62,463 nucleotides of DNA from an uncultured Oscillibacter sp. (GCA_910577405.1 CAJTMG010000004.1:1-62463), one strand, 5' to 3'. Shown: positions 24,243-33,895, counted from the stretch's first letter. Notes: a model not told the origin generated them from the sequence alone. Made by a program: numbers and translations.

Positions 24243-25289
24243 TTATCTTGATGTAGAACCGCGCCATATCGTTGAAGTCCTGATATATATTGTGCGGAAA
24301 GGGCGGTCCGGATGGGCGATCCGATCCAGGAGCACCTCCGCAGCCATACGGCCAATTTCGGTATTCGGTATCTGCGCCGTGGTCAGAGAGGGCTCTATGA
24401 CGGCAGATTGAGGCACGCCGTCAAAGCCGGTCAGCATCACGTCGCCGGGGACGGAAAGCCCCATCTGCTTCAGGGCCGAGAGCATATTCAGCGCAAGAAA
24501 ATCATTGGCGCAGACAAAGGCGTCAGGCACGGCCGACATAGCACGAATCTGCTCCGCCAGCCACTGTGCATTGTCATAGGGCGCGAAGTCATCCGCCAGA
24601 ATACAGAGTTCTTTCTCCAAAGCGATCCCTGCCCGGTCCAGCGCAAAGCAGAAACTTGTCCAGCGCTCCCAAAAGCTGTTGCAGTGCTTTGGGTCCCCTA
24701 CAAAGCCCAGCTTTTTTGCCCCCGCGCCAATGACATAAGCAGTCATCTCTGCCATGCTGGAGCGGTTTTCCATGGAAATCAGATCGCAGTCCAAAGGGAA
24801 CATGGCAGCGCCGGCATAGGCGTCAATAAAGATGGTGGGAACGCGCAGGCCGCAGAGCATATCCAGATAGGGCTTGTCAAAAAGCTCCAGCCCCAGGACG
24901 CCCGCCGTTTGTTCCAGAACCATATGGGCCGGAAGGCGGCATTGACGCAGTTCCCCTTCGGAAATCTCGTGCAGCGTGAGCGTGTAACCTGCCCGGCTCA
25001 GCTGCTCAGTAAACACCGGGAGAAGAAAAGTGCCGAAATGGTAGTCCGTGGGCATTTTGTTGGTCAGCAGGGCGATATTCTGGATTTGGGGTGCCTGCGC
25101 GACGGATTCGCTGTTGTCGAAGAGATTGTCGGGAAATTGGTGGTAGCCCAGTTCCCGGGCCTTTTGTATCACCATGCGCCGGGTGGCTTCCGGCACCGCG
25201 CCCTTACCGTTGAATATTTTGGATACTGTATTCCGGGACAAGCCGCAGACGTCGGCAATATCCTGCATTGTGACTCGTTTATGGGCCAT
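24243..25289 (-). CDS. LacI family regulator of the fructan locus
   Basis: The 348-residue protein has an N-terminal helix-turn-helix (TMQDIADVCGLSRNTVSKIF) of LacI type, the hinge, and a periplasmic-binding-fold sensor domain from about residue 60. DAFVCANDFLALNMLSAL and VMLTGFDG are typical of the C-terminal subdomain. GAGGAA lies before the ATG at 25289, and a longer ORF to 25364 is unlikely. It is divergent from the sugar-transport operon, so it is the obvious regulator of that operon. The effector is presumably a fructan-derived sugar. Confidence 0.92.
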   Translation of the reverse strand: MAHKRVTMQDIADVCGLSRNTVSKIFNGKGAVPEATRRMVIQKARELGYHQFPDNLFDNSESVAQAPQIQNIALLTNKMPTDYHFGTFLLPVFTEQLSRAGYTLTLHEISEGELRQCRLPAHMVLEQTAGVLGLELFDKPYLDMLCGLRVPTIFIDAYAGAAMFPLDCDLISMENRSSMAEMTAYVIGAGAKKLGFVGDPKHCNSFWERWTSFCFALDRAGIALEKELCILADDFAPYDNAQWLAEQIRAMSAVPDAFVCANDFLALNMLSALKQMGLSVPGDVMLTGFDGVPQSAVIEPSLTTAQIPNTEIGRMAAEVLLDRIAHPDRPFRTIYIRTSTIWRGSTSR

Positions 25290-25326
25290 TTCCAATTCCT
25301 CTTTCACATTTTGAATTGATAAGACC

Positions 25327-25355
25327 ATCATAACACAAAATTTTTGGGAAATCAA
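25327..25355 (-). promoter_or_regulatory. Sigma-A promoter of the LacI-type gene
   Basis: On the minus strand TTGATT (complement of 25350-25355) and TATGAT (complement of 25327-25332) are 17 bp apart. One arm of the operator-like inverted repeat (25361-25374) lies immediately upstream. Confidence 0.7.
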
Positions 25356-25360
25356 GGTGT

Positions 25361-25537
25361 GCAAAATGTAAATCCTGATAATGGATTTTTGTAAAAGACA
25401 TACAAATCAAATATCAACACACTGTTAATTATACCAATTTTCAAAATATATTCGGCGAGCTATTGACAAAATGTTAAAATCGCGCTATATTGTATTTACA
25501 ATTAGTTCACAAATAAACACACAGATTTACATTTTGC
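25361..25537. promoter_or_regulatory. Paired operator-like inverted repeat of the fructan locus
   Basis: GCAAAATGTAAATC at 25361-25374 and its exact reverse complement GATTTACATTTTGC at 25524-25537 flank the divergent promoters, 150 bp apart. The match extends imperfectly on both sides. The left copy touches the lacI promoter and the right copy lies just after the predicted start of the transport operon. This is the arrangement of two operators joined by a DNA loop. A related ACAAAATGTTAAAATC overlaps the -35 box. Confidence 0.6.
25463..25491 (+). promoter_or_regulatory. Sigma-A promoter of the fructan transport operon
   Basis: TTGACA (25463-25468) and TATATT (25486-25491) are 17 bp apart. 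TGTATTTACA just downstream is a small dyad. A leader of about 100 nt precedes the first permease gene. Confidence 0.85.
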
Positions 25538-25601
25538 TCACGACGCATTTTGTCTCCTATGTGGGATCAAAATAATTTTCAGAAAGTACGAGGTGGGTCA
25601 A

Positions 25602-26573
25602 ATGAAGCAAAAACAAAAAGCCGCTGTACCAGCAGCACCTCCCGGCGCGCTCCTGTCACTGGGCAGCAAACAATGGAAGCATTTTAAGGAAAACTATCCG
25701 TTTCTGATTATGCTGCTGCCTGCGGTCGCGGTGGTGTTCCTGTTCAACTATCTGCCCATTTACGGCGTGCTGATCGCCTTTCAGGACTTTATGCCGGGCG
25801 ACAAAATCTTCTCGGATACCACTATCTGGGTGGGCTTCCACAACTTCACCCGCTTTTTCACCGATGTCCAATTCTGGCCGCTGATGAAAAACACCTTCCT
25901 GCTGTGCATCCTGGGCTTTGTGATCGGCTTCCCGCTGCCCATCATCATCTCCCTGATGCTCAACGCCCTGGCAGGCGAGCGGACCAAAAAGTTCCTTCAG
26001 ACAATTTTCACCGCGCCCCACTTCATCTCCCTGGTGGTCCTGGTCGGTATGCTCCAGCTCTTCTTCGGCCGCTACGGGCTGGTGAACAACGTCTTCGCAA
26101 ACATAGGCGGCGAACGCTTCTCTTACTTCCTGGAAAGCTCCGCCTTCCGCCCCCTCTACATCCTCTCAAGCAACTGGCAGGACTTCGGCTGGAGCGCCAT
26201 CATCTATATCGCGGCTCTGGCCAACGTGGACCCCGGACAGCATGAAGCAGCCATTCTGGACGGCGCTTCCCGGTTCCAGAGGGTGCTCCATATTGATATC
26301 CCGGCCATCATGCCCATGATCAGCGTCATGCTCATCATGTCCATCGGCGGGCTGATGGGCGTGGGCTATGAAAAGGCATTGCTGATGCAGACCGACGGCA
26401 ACCTCCCGGTGAGCGAACTGATTGCCACATACGTCTATAAGAAGGGCCTGACCGGTGTTCCAGACCAGGCATATGCCACTGCCATCGGTTTGTTCAACTC
26501 CATTATCAACGTGGTTCTGCTCATTATCGCCAACACGACGTCCAAGAAGTTCTCCGAGAACTCGCTGTGGTAA
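25602..26573 (+). CDS. Carbohydrate ABC transporter permease, LplB type
   Basis: One of two membrane subunits of a CUT1-type importer for oligosaccharides. The 323-residue protein has a hydrophilic N-terminus, YPFLIMLLPAVAVVFLFNYLP as the first helix, and six transmembrane helices. The EAA loop DPGQHEAAILDGASRFQRVL contacts the ATPase. The ending TTSKKFSENSLW is the standard C-terminus of the LplB group. The start at 25602 follows GAGGTGGG. First gene of the operon. Substrate is inferred from neighbours as fructo-oligosaccharide. Confidence 0.93.
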   Translation: MKQKQKAAVPAAPPGALLSLGSKQWKHFKENYPFLIMLLPAVAVVFLFNYLPIYGVLIAFQDFMPGDKIFSDTTIWVGFHNFTRFFTDVQFWPLMKNTFLLCILGFVIGFPLPIIISLMLNALAGERTKKFLQTIFTAPHFISLVVLVGMLQLFFGRYGLVNNVFANIGGERFSYFLESSAFRPLYILSSNWQDFGWSAIIYIAALANVDPGQHEAAILDGASRFQRVLHIDIPAIMPMISVMLIMSIGGLMGVGYEKALLMQTDGNLPVSELIATYVYKKGLTGVPDQAYATAIGLFNSIINVVLLIIANTTSKKFSENSLW

Positions 26574-26589
26574 AAAGGAGGTGTGATCG

Positions 26590-27492
26590 ATGCAAAAGGT
26601 CTCAAAAATGGCGGGGCAGAAAACCATCAGCGGCGACCTGGTGTTCCGCATTGTCAACGGCGCTCTGCTGGGTCTGGTGGCCCTGATCGTCCTCTATCCC
26701 CTGTACTTCGTCATCATTGCCTCCATCTCCAGCCCGGAGGCCGTCCTGGCAGGCAAAGTGGTGCTCTACCCGGTGGATATCAACTTCGATGGCTTCCAGA
26801 AAATTCTGGAGCGGGCAGACATCTGGCGGGGCTATCTGAACACCATCATTTACACGGCTCTGACGGTGATCCTCTCCCTGCTGGTAACGGTGCCCGCGGG
26901 CTGGGCCCTGAGCCGGAAGACACTGCCCGGCAAAAAATTCTGGATGATCTTCTTTATCATTCCCATGTTCTTCGGCGGCGGTCTGATTCCCTTCTACAAT
27001 GTCATGAGCAGCCTGAAACTGGTGAACACCATGTGGGCGGTGATCCTCCCGTCTATTCTCTCGGTGTGGAACCTGTTCATGACCAAGACCTTCTTTGAAA
27101 CCAGCATCCCCGACGGGCTGATTGAGGCGGCAAAAATCGACGGCGCGGGTCAGTTCCGGGTCTTCACCTCCGTAGTGCTGCCCCTGTCCAAGGCAATCAT
27201 GGCGGTCATGGCCCTTTACTACGCGGTGGGCCAGTGGAACAGCTACTTCAACGCTATGATCTTCCTCCAGGACGAAACCCTCTATCCCCTACAGCTGGTG
27301 CTGAAGGAAATCCTGATCGCCTCCGAGAGCACGGTGGGCGGCAGCGGCGAGACCATTCTGGAGCAGTTCCGGCTGGCGAATCAGCTCAAGTATGTGTCCG
27401 TCATCGTGTCCAGCCTGCCGGTACTGTGCCTGTACCCCTTCGTTCAGAAGTATTTCGCTCAGGGCGTTATGATCGGCTCCCTGAAAGAGTGA
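26590..27492 (+). CDS. Carbohydrate ABC transporter permease, YtcP/LplC type
   Basis: The second membrane subunit of the importer, 300 residues with six helices. The EAA loop IEAAKIDGAGQFRVFTSVVL is intact, and the C-terminus YFAQGVMIGSLKE is typical of YtcP/LplC permeases. AAAAGGAGG lies before the ATG at 26590. It starts 16 bp after the first permease gene. Confidence 0.94.
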   Translation: MQKVSKMAGQKTISGDLVFRIVNGALLGLVALIVLYPLYFVIIASISSPEAVLAGKVVLYPVDINFDGFQKILERADIWRGYLNTIIYTALTVILSLLVTVPAGWALSRKTLPGKKFWMIFFIIPMFFGGGLIPFYNVMSSLKLVNTMWAVILPSILSVWNLFMTKTFFETSIPDGLIEAAKIDGAGQFRVFTSVVLPLSKAIMAVMALYYAVGQWNSYFNAMIFLQDETLYPLQLVLKEILIASESTVGGSGETILEQFRLANQLKYVSVIVSSLPVLCLYPFVQKYFAQGVMIGSLKE

Positions 27493-27508
27493 CCCAAATG
27501 AACACAGA

Positions 27509-27548
27509 CTCCCGGGTCCGGAATCTGAAAGACCCGAGGCGCCGGGAG
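27509..27548 (+). other. Intercistronic hairpin before the ATPase gene
   Basis: CGGGTC (27513-27518) pairs with GACCCG (27531-27536), extended by CTCC with GGAG (27509-27512 with 27545-27548). No U-run follows, so it is more likely a stability or processing element than a terminator. Confidence 0.5.
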
Positions 27549-27576
27549 GCTGTTATAAAATGAGGAGGTTTCTACG

Positions 27577-28767
27577 ATGGCAACTTTGAGCCTGAAAAAT
27601 ATCCAGAAGATCTATCCCCACAGCGGCGGTCAGAAAAAGCCCAAAAAGAAGACGGGCGAACCTGAGAAGAAAAGCAATCTGCAAATTACCGATCAGGGCG
27701 TCATTGCCGTCCAGTCCTTCAACCTGGAGATTGCGGACAAAGAATTTATCGTGCTGGTGGGACCCTCCGGCTGCGGCAAGTCCACCACCCTGCGGATGGT
27801 TGCCGGTCTGGAGGAAATCAGCGCCGGGGAACTGTACATTGACGGCAATCTGGTCAACGACGTGGAACCGAAAAACCGTGATATCGCCATGGTCTTCCAG
27901 AGCTACGCCCTCTATCCCCACATGACCGTTTACGAAAATATGGCCTTCCCCCTGAAGCTCCACAAAATGCCCAAAGACGAGATTGACCGCCGGGTGAAGG
28001 AAGCCGCCGCCATTCTGGACATCACCCAGTATCTGGACCGCAAGCCGAAGGCCCTTTCCGGCGGACAGCGGCAGCGGGTTGCCATTGGCCGGGCCATCGT
28101 CCGGGAACCCAAGGTGCTGCTGATGGACGAACCCCTCTCCAACCTGGACGCCAAGCTCCGGAATCAGATGCGGGCGGAGATCATCAAGCTGCGGCAGAAA
28201 ATCAACACGACCTTTATCTATGTCACCCACGACCAGACCGAGGCCATGACCTTGGGCGACCGGATTGTTATTATGAAGGACGGCTTCATCCAGCAGATCG
28301 GCACGCCCCAGGAAGTTTTTGACCATCCCGCCAACCTCTTTGTAGCCGGGTTTATCGGAATGCCCCAGATGAATTTTTTCAGCGCAAAGCTCCTGGCGGA
28401 AGACGGCAGATACGCTGTTTCTGTAGGCGGCTGCAAGGTCGCGCTCTCCGAGGAAAAGCAGAAGAACCTGGCCGCTCATAAGGCTGCTTCCCAGGAAATC
28501 ACCCTTGGCGTTCGTCCCAGCCATATGGTCCTCTCCAAGCAGGCGGGCAACACCCTCACCGCCACCGTGGAAGTATCGGAACTGATGGGCAGCGAGGTCC
28601 ACTTCCACGCCAACGCTGACGGCAAGGACATTGTGGTAATCGTTCCCACCATGGACGCCAATGGCCAGCGCATCGACTCCTTCCATCACGGCGACGCCCT
28701 GAACCTGACCTTCAGCGGCAATGTCTGCCACGTCTTTGGCCAGGACGGAAGGAACCTGGAATTCTGA
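27577..28767 (+). CDS. Sugar ABC transporter ATP-binding protein, MsmK/UgpC type
   Basis: The 396-residue ATPase powers the importer. Walker A is GPSGCGKST at 62-70, the signature is LSGGQRQ near 159, Walker B is LLMDEPLSNLD near 180, and the switch His lies in YVTHDQTEAMT. A C-terminal TOBE domain follows. A Lys-rich insert (KKPKKKTGEPEKK, about 20-32) lies before the Walker A motif. Unlike many Firmicute clusters, which borrow a distant shared MsmK, the ATPase here is inside the operon. Confidence 0.93.
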   Translation: MATLSLKNIQKIYPHSGGQKKPKKKTGEPEKKSNLQITDQGVIAVQSFNLEIADKEFIVLVGPSGCGKSTTLRMVAGLEEISAGELYIDGNLVNDVEPKNRDIAMVFQSYALYPHMTVYENMAFPLKLHKMPKDEIDRRVKEAAAILDITQYLDRKPKALSGGQRQRVAIGRAIVREPKVLLMDEPLSNLDAKLRNQMRAEIIKLRQKINTTFIYVTHDQTEAMTLGDRIVIMKDGFIQQIGTPQEVFDHPANLFVAGFIGMPQMNFFSAKLLAEDGRYAVSVGGCKVALSEEKQKNLAAHKAASQEITLGVRPSHMVLSKQAGNTLTATVEVSELMGSEVHFHANADGKDIVVIVPTMDANGQRIDSFHHGDALNLTFSGNVCHVFGQDGRNLEF

Positions 28768-28817
28768 CCGGGGAAGTAACGAAACGCTCACCAAATTAGA
28801 ATGGAGGATAAATTAAT

Positions 28818-30500
28818 ATGAAAAGAATGCTTTCGGCTCTTCTGACAGCCATGATCCTGCTGTCTCTGACTGCCTGCGGCGGCAAAACGGAGGAAAAAAC
28901 CGGCTCTGATGTGGAAGCCCTGAAATCTGAGTATGGCTTCCAGTGGACTGACCCTTCCGCCCCGATCCTCAATGACAAAGGCGCCAGCGAGATTTCCTTC
29001 ACCATCTATTCGTCCAAAAACGCCTCCGCCCTGGACTACAACGACATGAAGATTATGCAGGACCTGTTCGCGGACACCAACGTCACCGTGAATTGGGAGA
29101 ATGTGTCCGAGTCCGTCTATGAGCAGCAGAAAAACCTGATCTTCGGCAACGCTGACGACCGTCCGGACGCCATCTATCACGCGGGTATGGGCGCGGGCGA
29201 GATCATCAAGTACGCCAAGCGGAAAATGCTGGTGCCCATCAGCGACTATTTGGAGTATATGCCCAACCTGGCCAAGATCCTGGAAGACCGCCCCGACATC
29301 AAGAACCAGCTCACCAATGTGGAGGACGGCAAAATCTACTCCCTGCCCCGGGTGGAGGAAATGGGTCTGCTCCAGTACCCCAACATCCTGTTTCTGAACA
29401 AGGCCTGGGCGCAGCAGGCCATCGACGCGGGCGCTGTCAGCGGTATTTCTGCCGCCGATCTTCAGGATGGGCTCAGCCTCACCGCCGCCCAGATGGAGTC
29501 CCTGCTGAACTATTTCAAGGACAACGATATGAACGGCAATGGAGACGCTGGGGATGAGCGGCCCCTGAACTTCGTCTACAACAACTGGCAGGGCAACCAG
29601 TGCGACCTGTACGGTATGTTCGGTCTCAACGACAACCTGGAGCACCGGGTGATTGTGGACGGCAAGGTCACCTACACCGTGACAGACCCCCGTTTCAAGG
29701 AAGCCACCAATTTTATTGCCGACTGGGTTACCAAGGGCCTTATTGATAAGGTGTCCTTCGAGCAGTCCCAGGATAACTTCCTGGCCAATGGCAAGGGCGC
29801 GGAAACCTACGGCGCTTTCTACTGGTGGGAGAGCGAAACCGTTGTCTCCAATCCGGAGAACTATATCGCCTGCGCTCCCCTGACCGGGCCTGACGGCGAG
29901 CAGACCATCTGTGTCAGCAATAACCCCGAGATCAGCACCGGCGAGGTGGTCGTGTTCAGCAACTGCGCCAATGTGGAGGTCCTCCTGGCCTATCTGGACC
30001 GCTACTATGATCCCCTGATCTCCGCGCAGGTCAACTATGGTCCCATTGGCATCGTTTACGAGGAGGAACTGGACGCCAACGGCAAACTGGTACAGAAGGA
30101 ACTGCCCGAGGGGATTACATCCGATGAACTCCGCCTCCAGAACGCTCCCTTTGGCATCATCTATCTTTCCGACTACGCCTGGGAGAATGTGGTGAACATG
30201 GAACCCCGCGCCCAGCTCCGGGCGGACCGGCTGAAGCTGGTGGCCGAACCTTACGTCTCTGCTGGGATTCAGTCCTGCGGCAACCTTCAGTTCACCATGG
30301 AGGAACTGAACACCCTGAGCAACTATGAGGTCAACTTCAATGACTATGTGCGCACCAACCTGATCAACTGGCTGATGAAGGGCGGCGTGTCTGATGCCGA
30401 TTGGGACGCCTTCCAAAGCGACCTGAGCGGAAAGGTAAATCTCCCCAGTATCCAGCAGGTCTATCAGGACGCCTATGACCGGCTGGCGTCCATGAGCTGA
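28818..30500 (+). CDS. Extracellular solute-binding lipoprotein, LplA type
   Basis: The 560-residue protein captures the sugar outside the cell. The lipobox LTAC puts the lipidated Cys at residue 20. The mature protein is a large type I cluster D-like binding protein with two lobes, of the size that goes with LplB/YtcP permeases. Aromatic-rich stretches such as FYWWESETVV could line the sugar site. GGAGG precedes the ATG. The ligand is inferred to be a fructo-oligosaccharide because the next genes encode GH32-related enzymes. Confidence 0.92.
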   Translation: MKRMLSALLTAMILLSLTACGGKTEEKTGSDVEALKSEYGFQWTDPSAPILNDKGASEISFTIYSSKNASALDYNDMKIMQDLFADTNVTVNWENVSESVYEQQKNLIFGNADDRPDAIYHAGMGAGEIIKYAKRKMLVPISDYLEYMPNLAKILEDRPDIKNQLTNVEDGKIYSLPRVEEMGLLQYPNILFLNKAWAQQAIDAGAVSGISAADLQDGLSLTAAQMESLLNYFKDNDMNGNGDAGDERPLNFVYNNWQGNQCDLYGMFGLNDNLEHRVIVDGKVTYTVTDPRFKEATNFIADWVTKGLIDKVSFEQSQDNFLANGKGAETYGAFYWWESETVVSNPENYIACAPLTGPDGEQTICVSNNPEISTGEVVVFSNCANVEVLLAYLDRYYDPLISAQVNYGPIGIVYEEELDANGKLVQKELPEGITSDELRLQNAPFGIIYLSDYAWENVVNMEPRAQLRADRLKLVAEPYVSAGIQSCGNLQFTMEELNTLSNYEVNFNDYVRTNLINWLMKGGVSDADWDAFQSDLSGKVNLPSIQQVYQDAYDRLASMS

Positions 30501-30514
30501 AAGGAGGCGCCATT

Positions 30515-32242
30515 ATGAAACGCAGACTTGCAGCGGCGGCGCTGGCCCTGCTGCTGACCTTCTCCCTGACGGCCTGCGGCGGTGAAAACACTCCGCCGGA
30601 GATCAAGGGAGTCCAGGACCAGACGGTACAGGCGGGAACGGAGTTCGATGCCCTGAGCGGCGTGTCCGTGGAAGACGCCCAAGAGGGGGATCTTACAGCC
30701 AAACTGGTAATAGACGCCACCCCGTCCATCGACTTCACCGGAGGCAAGGCCGTCATTGAACAGGCGGGAGAATACGAGCTGGTCTATACTGTCACTGACA
30801 AGGGCGGGCTGACTGCCGAGAGCTACGCCACCCTCACCGTGACCCGGCAGACTGGCGACGCGGCGGTATACAAACAGTTTGATTTCAGCGCGCCCCAGAC
30901 GGTGGACGATCACGGCTGGACCGCTCAGATCTCCGGCGGCGCGGACGCTTCCGGAGAACTGAAACAGGGAGCTTACGTATTCGATATCAAGACCCCTGGC
31001 GGCAATGATGCAGACATTCAGCTGGTCAAGTCCGGACTGCCGCTGAAAGCCGCGGAATACCGGATCGCCGCCTATGCCAAGGCCACACAGGAAACCAGCG
31101 CTACCATCCAGGCCGGCGGGCAGAACGCGGAAGTAACCATCGGGACCGGAATCGCCCCCCTGGAGCTGGACTTCACCTCCACCGGAACGGGCAGCACGGA
31201 CGTGGTCCTCAACCTGGGCCAAAGTCCCGCCGGCAATATCATCACCATTGACAAGATCGAGATTTTTGAGATTTCCGGCAAGGAGACCAAAACTCCCGTC
31301 TACACTGGCGGGCCGGAGCTGACTGTGACCGCTGGAGACGGGGCGTCCGCTCAGGCCAACGGCGGCACGGTGGAAATCAGCGGCTATCCCACGGACGGCG
31401 GCGTGTGGAGCATCAAGACCGATATTGGACTGCCGGGCGTCAGCATTGAAGCGGGGGAGAAATACTATTACAGCTTTTCCCTCAAGGCCCAGAATGCCCA
31501 GAGCGGTGAATGCCTGGTGGAAAGCGCGTCCCAGGCCGACGCCAACCGGGTGAACTTCAACAGCTTTGCCGCCGGAGCCGGGGAGACAGTAACCGTCACG
31601 TCCACGTTCACAGCGGAGCAGGCGGTGGCAGACCCCGTCATCCGCCTCCAGATCGGCGCGCCTTCGGACGGCGTGACCAGCAATCAGATTCAGATCAGCG
31701 ATGTGCAGTTCGGCACGGTGTCCGGCGACCTGAAAACGGTGAAGACCATCGACGCCTTTACTCCCTTCGGCCGGACCACCGCCAACGCTGAAAATCCTGA
31801 CCAGCCCTGGGAGACCTTCAACGGCACCGACGAGGGAGCTGAGGGCGTGGGCACAATCTGGACCGAGAACGGCAAATTCTTCTACCGCATCGACCAGGGC
31901 GGCGTCACCGACTGGCACAACAAACTCATCTGCGGCTACAACGGCAATCCCCTGACCCTGGAGGGGGACAGCTACTACACTGTGGAGATTACCGTCAAGG
32001 CAGACAAGAATGTGTCCTGTGGTTTCTTCCTGAATACCCTTGGCGGCTGGGACCCTCGGATTTCGGAGACCCTGGACATCACCACCCAGGAACAGACCTT
32101 CAGCTTTACCACTACAGATACCTTTATCACAGATATGGACTTTGAGATGCTGTTCCAGTTTGGCTCGGAGCAGACCGCCCAGTTGGGTGAGGTCACCATT
32201 GAGCTTTCCAACGTGACCATCTATCAGATGCCTGTGATGTAA
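30515..32242 (+). CDS. Lipoprotein with Ig-like and carbohydrate-binding modules
   Basis: The 575-residue protein has a lipobox ending at Cys21 (LTAC). Residues about 25-110 resemble a bacterial Ig-like fold (PPEIKGVQDQ, then SVEDAQEGDL, then VYTVTDKGG). The rest holds three beta-sandwich modules similar to CBM4/9: residues about 115-255, 265-410 and 415-575. Each has an aromatic- and Gly-rich core (for example YRIAAYAKATQ and YYYSFSLKAQNAQ). No catalytic domain is visible. It likely holds fructan at the cell surface beside the solute-binding protein. AAAGGAGG lies before the ATG. Confidence 0.85.
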   Translation: MKRRLAAAALALLLTFSLTACGGENTPPEIKGVQDQTVQAGTEFDALSGVSVEDAQEGDLTAKLVIDATPSIDFTGGKAVIEQAGEYELVYTVTDKGGLTAESYATLTVTRQTGDAAVYKQFDFSAPQTVDDHGWTAQISGGADASGELKQGAYVFDIKTPGGNDADIQLVKSGLPLKAAEYRIAAYAKATQETSATIQAGGQNAEVTIGTGIAPLELDFTSTGTGSTDVVLNLGQSPAGNIITIDKIEIFEISGKETKTPVYTGGPELTVTAGDGASAQANGGTVEISGYPTDGGVWSIKTDIGLPGVSIEAGEKYYYSFSLKAQNAQSGECLVESASQADANRVNFNSFAAGAGETVTVTSTFTAEQAVADPVIRLQIGAPSDGVTSNQIQISDVQFGTVSGDLKTVKTIDAFTPFGRTTANAENPDQPWETFNGTDEGAEGVGTIWTENGKFFYRIDQGGVTDWHNKLICGYNGNPLTLEGDSYYTVEITVKADKNVSCGFFLNTLGGWDPRISETLDITTQEQTFSFTTTDTFITDMDFEMLFQFGSEQTAQLGEVTIELSNVTIYQMPVM

Positions 32243-32320
32243 AGCGGGTCAGACGCAAAACAATGATTCACAGGGGGGATGCCAGACACATCCTCCCTGT
32301 GGGCACAATGGGAGGCGGCT

Positions 32321-33880
32321 ATGAAAATACAAAAATACGCGGCATTGATTGTGCTGGTTCTTCTGGCGGGCATACTGCTCTCCGCCTGCGGACAGAGCGG
32401 GCAGTCCGACACGCCCCTTGACGCCGCTCAGGAGACGGATGATGGGGAGCCGTTTCAGTATCCCGGCAATGACAAGGATTTTTCCGCGCTGAAAACGCCC
32501 GGCAGCCAGGAATCGGCTTATGAGTATCAGTCTTTTTTCCTCCCGGCTGTGGACGGAGTAAATCAGCCCTATGTGGGGGACCCCATGCCTTATTATGAGG
32601 ACGGCGTGTATTATATTTACTACCTGAAAGAGGGCGGGGATTCCTATAACCACTCCGTCTATCTGACCACAACCAGCGATTTCGTACACTATACCGAGCA
32701 GGATGGCCCCGTGCTGGAATCTTCCCGCAGCGGCGGACAGGACAGTTGGATTGGCACCGGGTCGGTGGTCAAAGTGAATGGAAAATATCTGTTCTTCTAT
32801 ACTGGTCACACCGGCGCGGCAGACATGGAGTACAAAGAAAAGATCATGGTGGCGGAAAGCGACAGCCTTACCTCTTTCGTCAAGAAGCCGGACTGGTCCA
32901 TCACGCCTCCTGCCGAGCTGGGGCAAAAGAACGACTTCCGGGACCCACAGGCGTACTATGACCCGGACACGGATACCATTTCCCTGACGGTGACGGCTTC
33001 CCAGGGCGGCACGGCGCGGATCTTGAAATTCACCCTCAGCGCCGGCCTGCAAGCCGTGACCTATGATGGTATCATCTTCACGGACCCTACCGGGGATTTC
33101 TGGAACCTGGAGTGCAGCGACACCTTCCGGCTGGGGGACAAGTGGTACATCACCTACTCCGGTCAGGACGACACGCTCTGGTACGCCGTATCGGACAGTC
33201 AATTCGGCCCCTATACGGAACCGGCCCGGCTGGAGGGTAAGCTCTTCTACGCCGCCAAGCATATTGAGGACGGAGAGAACGCCTTCATGATTGGCTGGGC
33301 GCGGCGGTCGGAATCCCCCTCCTCCACCCAGGATGTGGCGGCCTGGGGCGGGAATCTGATGGTGCAGAAGCTGGTCCAGAAAGAGAACGGCTCCCTGGTC
33401 CTGGCCCCGGCGGACCCCATTCTGGAAAAATTCTCCGCGCGCCGGGAACTGCCTCTTGGAAGCGGCAATACGACCATTGAAGCCGGTTCCGCCTACAGCT
33501 ATACCGACGCCTTTACCTGCTATGAACGCTTTGCTGTAACCGGAAATTTCACCTGTTCGGGAACCGGCTCCTTCGGTCTCTGCTTTGACTTCAACGGCAA
33601 GGAAGACAAGTACAAGACCATCTCCATTGACCCGGAGGCCGGGCTGCTCCAGCTCTTGTTCAATCAGGGCCGCACCTTGATTGCAGAGAGCGCCGTTCAA
33701 TTGGAGGCCGGCCGGGAATACGCATTTGCTTATATCCAGGAGGGGTCTGTGGGCGTTTTCTATATTGACGGCGAAGCGGCCCTTACAGTGCGGCTCTACG
33801 GCGTCAGCGGGAAACCCATCAAGCTCTTTGCGGAAAACAACACGGTTCAATTTACATCCCTTCGGCAATACACAGACTGA
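32321..33880 (+). CDS. GH32-like (clan GH-J) lipoprotein, putative beta-fructosidase
   Basis: The 519-residue protein has a lipobox with Cys23 (LSAC) and a beta-propeller from about residue 68. Clan GH-J landmarks are VGDPMPYY (Asp87 as putative nucleophile), FRDPQAYYD (Arg207-Asp208-Pro209) and WNLECSDTF (Glu264 as acid/base). A C-terminal beta-sandwich of about 150 residues follows, with FTSLRQYT at the end. It differs from classical WMNDPNG enzymes in the first motif. It should cut fructan at the outer membrane face and is closely paralogous to the last domain of the giant protein. Start chosen at GGGAGG before 32321. Confidence 0.85.
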   Translation: MKIQKYAALIVLVLLAGILLSACGQSGQSDTPLDAAQETDDGEPFQYPGNDKDFSALKTPGSQESAYEYQSFFLPAVDGVNQPYVGDPMPYYEDGVYYIYYLKEGGDSYNHSVYLTTTSDFVHYTEQDGPVLESSRSGGQDSWIGTGSVVKVNGKYLFFYTGHTGAADMEYKEKIMVAESDSLTSFVKKPDWSITPPAELGQKNDFRDPQAYYDPDTDTISLTVTASQGGTARILKFTLSAGLQAVTYDGIIFTDPTGDFWNLECSDTFRLGDKWYITYSGQDDTLWYAVSDSQFGPYTEPARLEGKLFYAAKHIEDGENAFMIGWARRSESPSSTQDVAAWGGNLMVQKLVQKENGSLVLAPADPILEKFSARRELPLGSGNTTIEAGSAYSYTDAFTCYERFAVTGNFTCSGTGSFGLCFDFNGKEDKYKTISIDPEAGLLQLLFNQGRTLIAESAVQLEAGREYAFAYIQEGSVGVFYIDGEAALTVRLYGVSGKPIKLFAENNTVQFTSLRQYTD

Positions 33881-33895
33881 CAGGAGGCGGCGGAT

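Noticed and set aside
28788..30416. 542-residue minus-strand ORF opposite the solute-binding protein gene
   Set aside because: Shadow frame with no recognisable domain or start signal.
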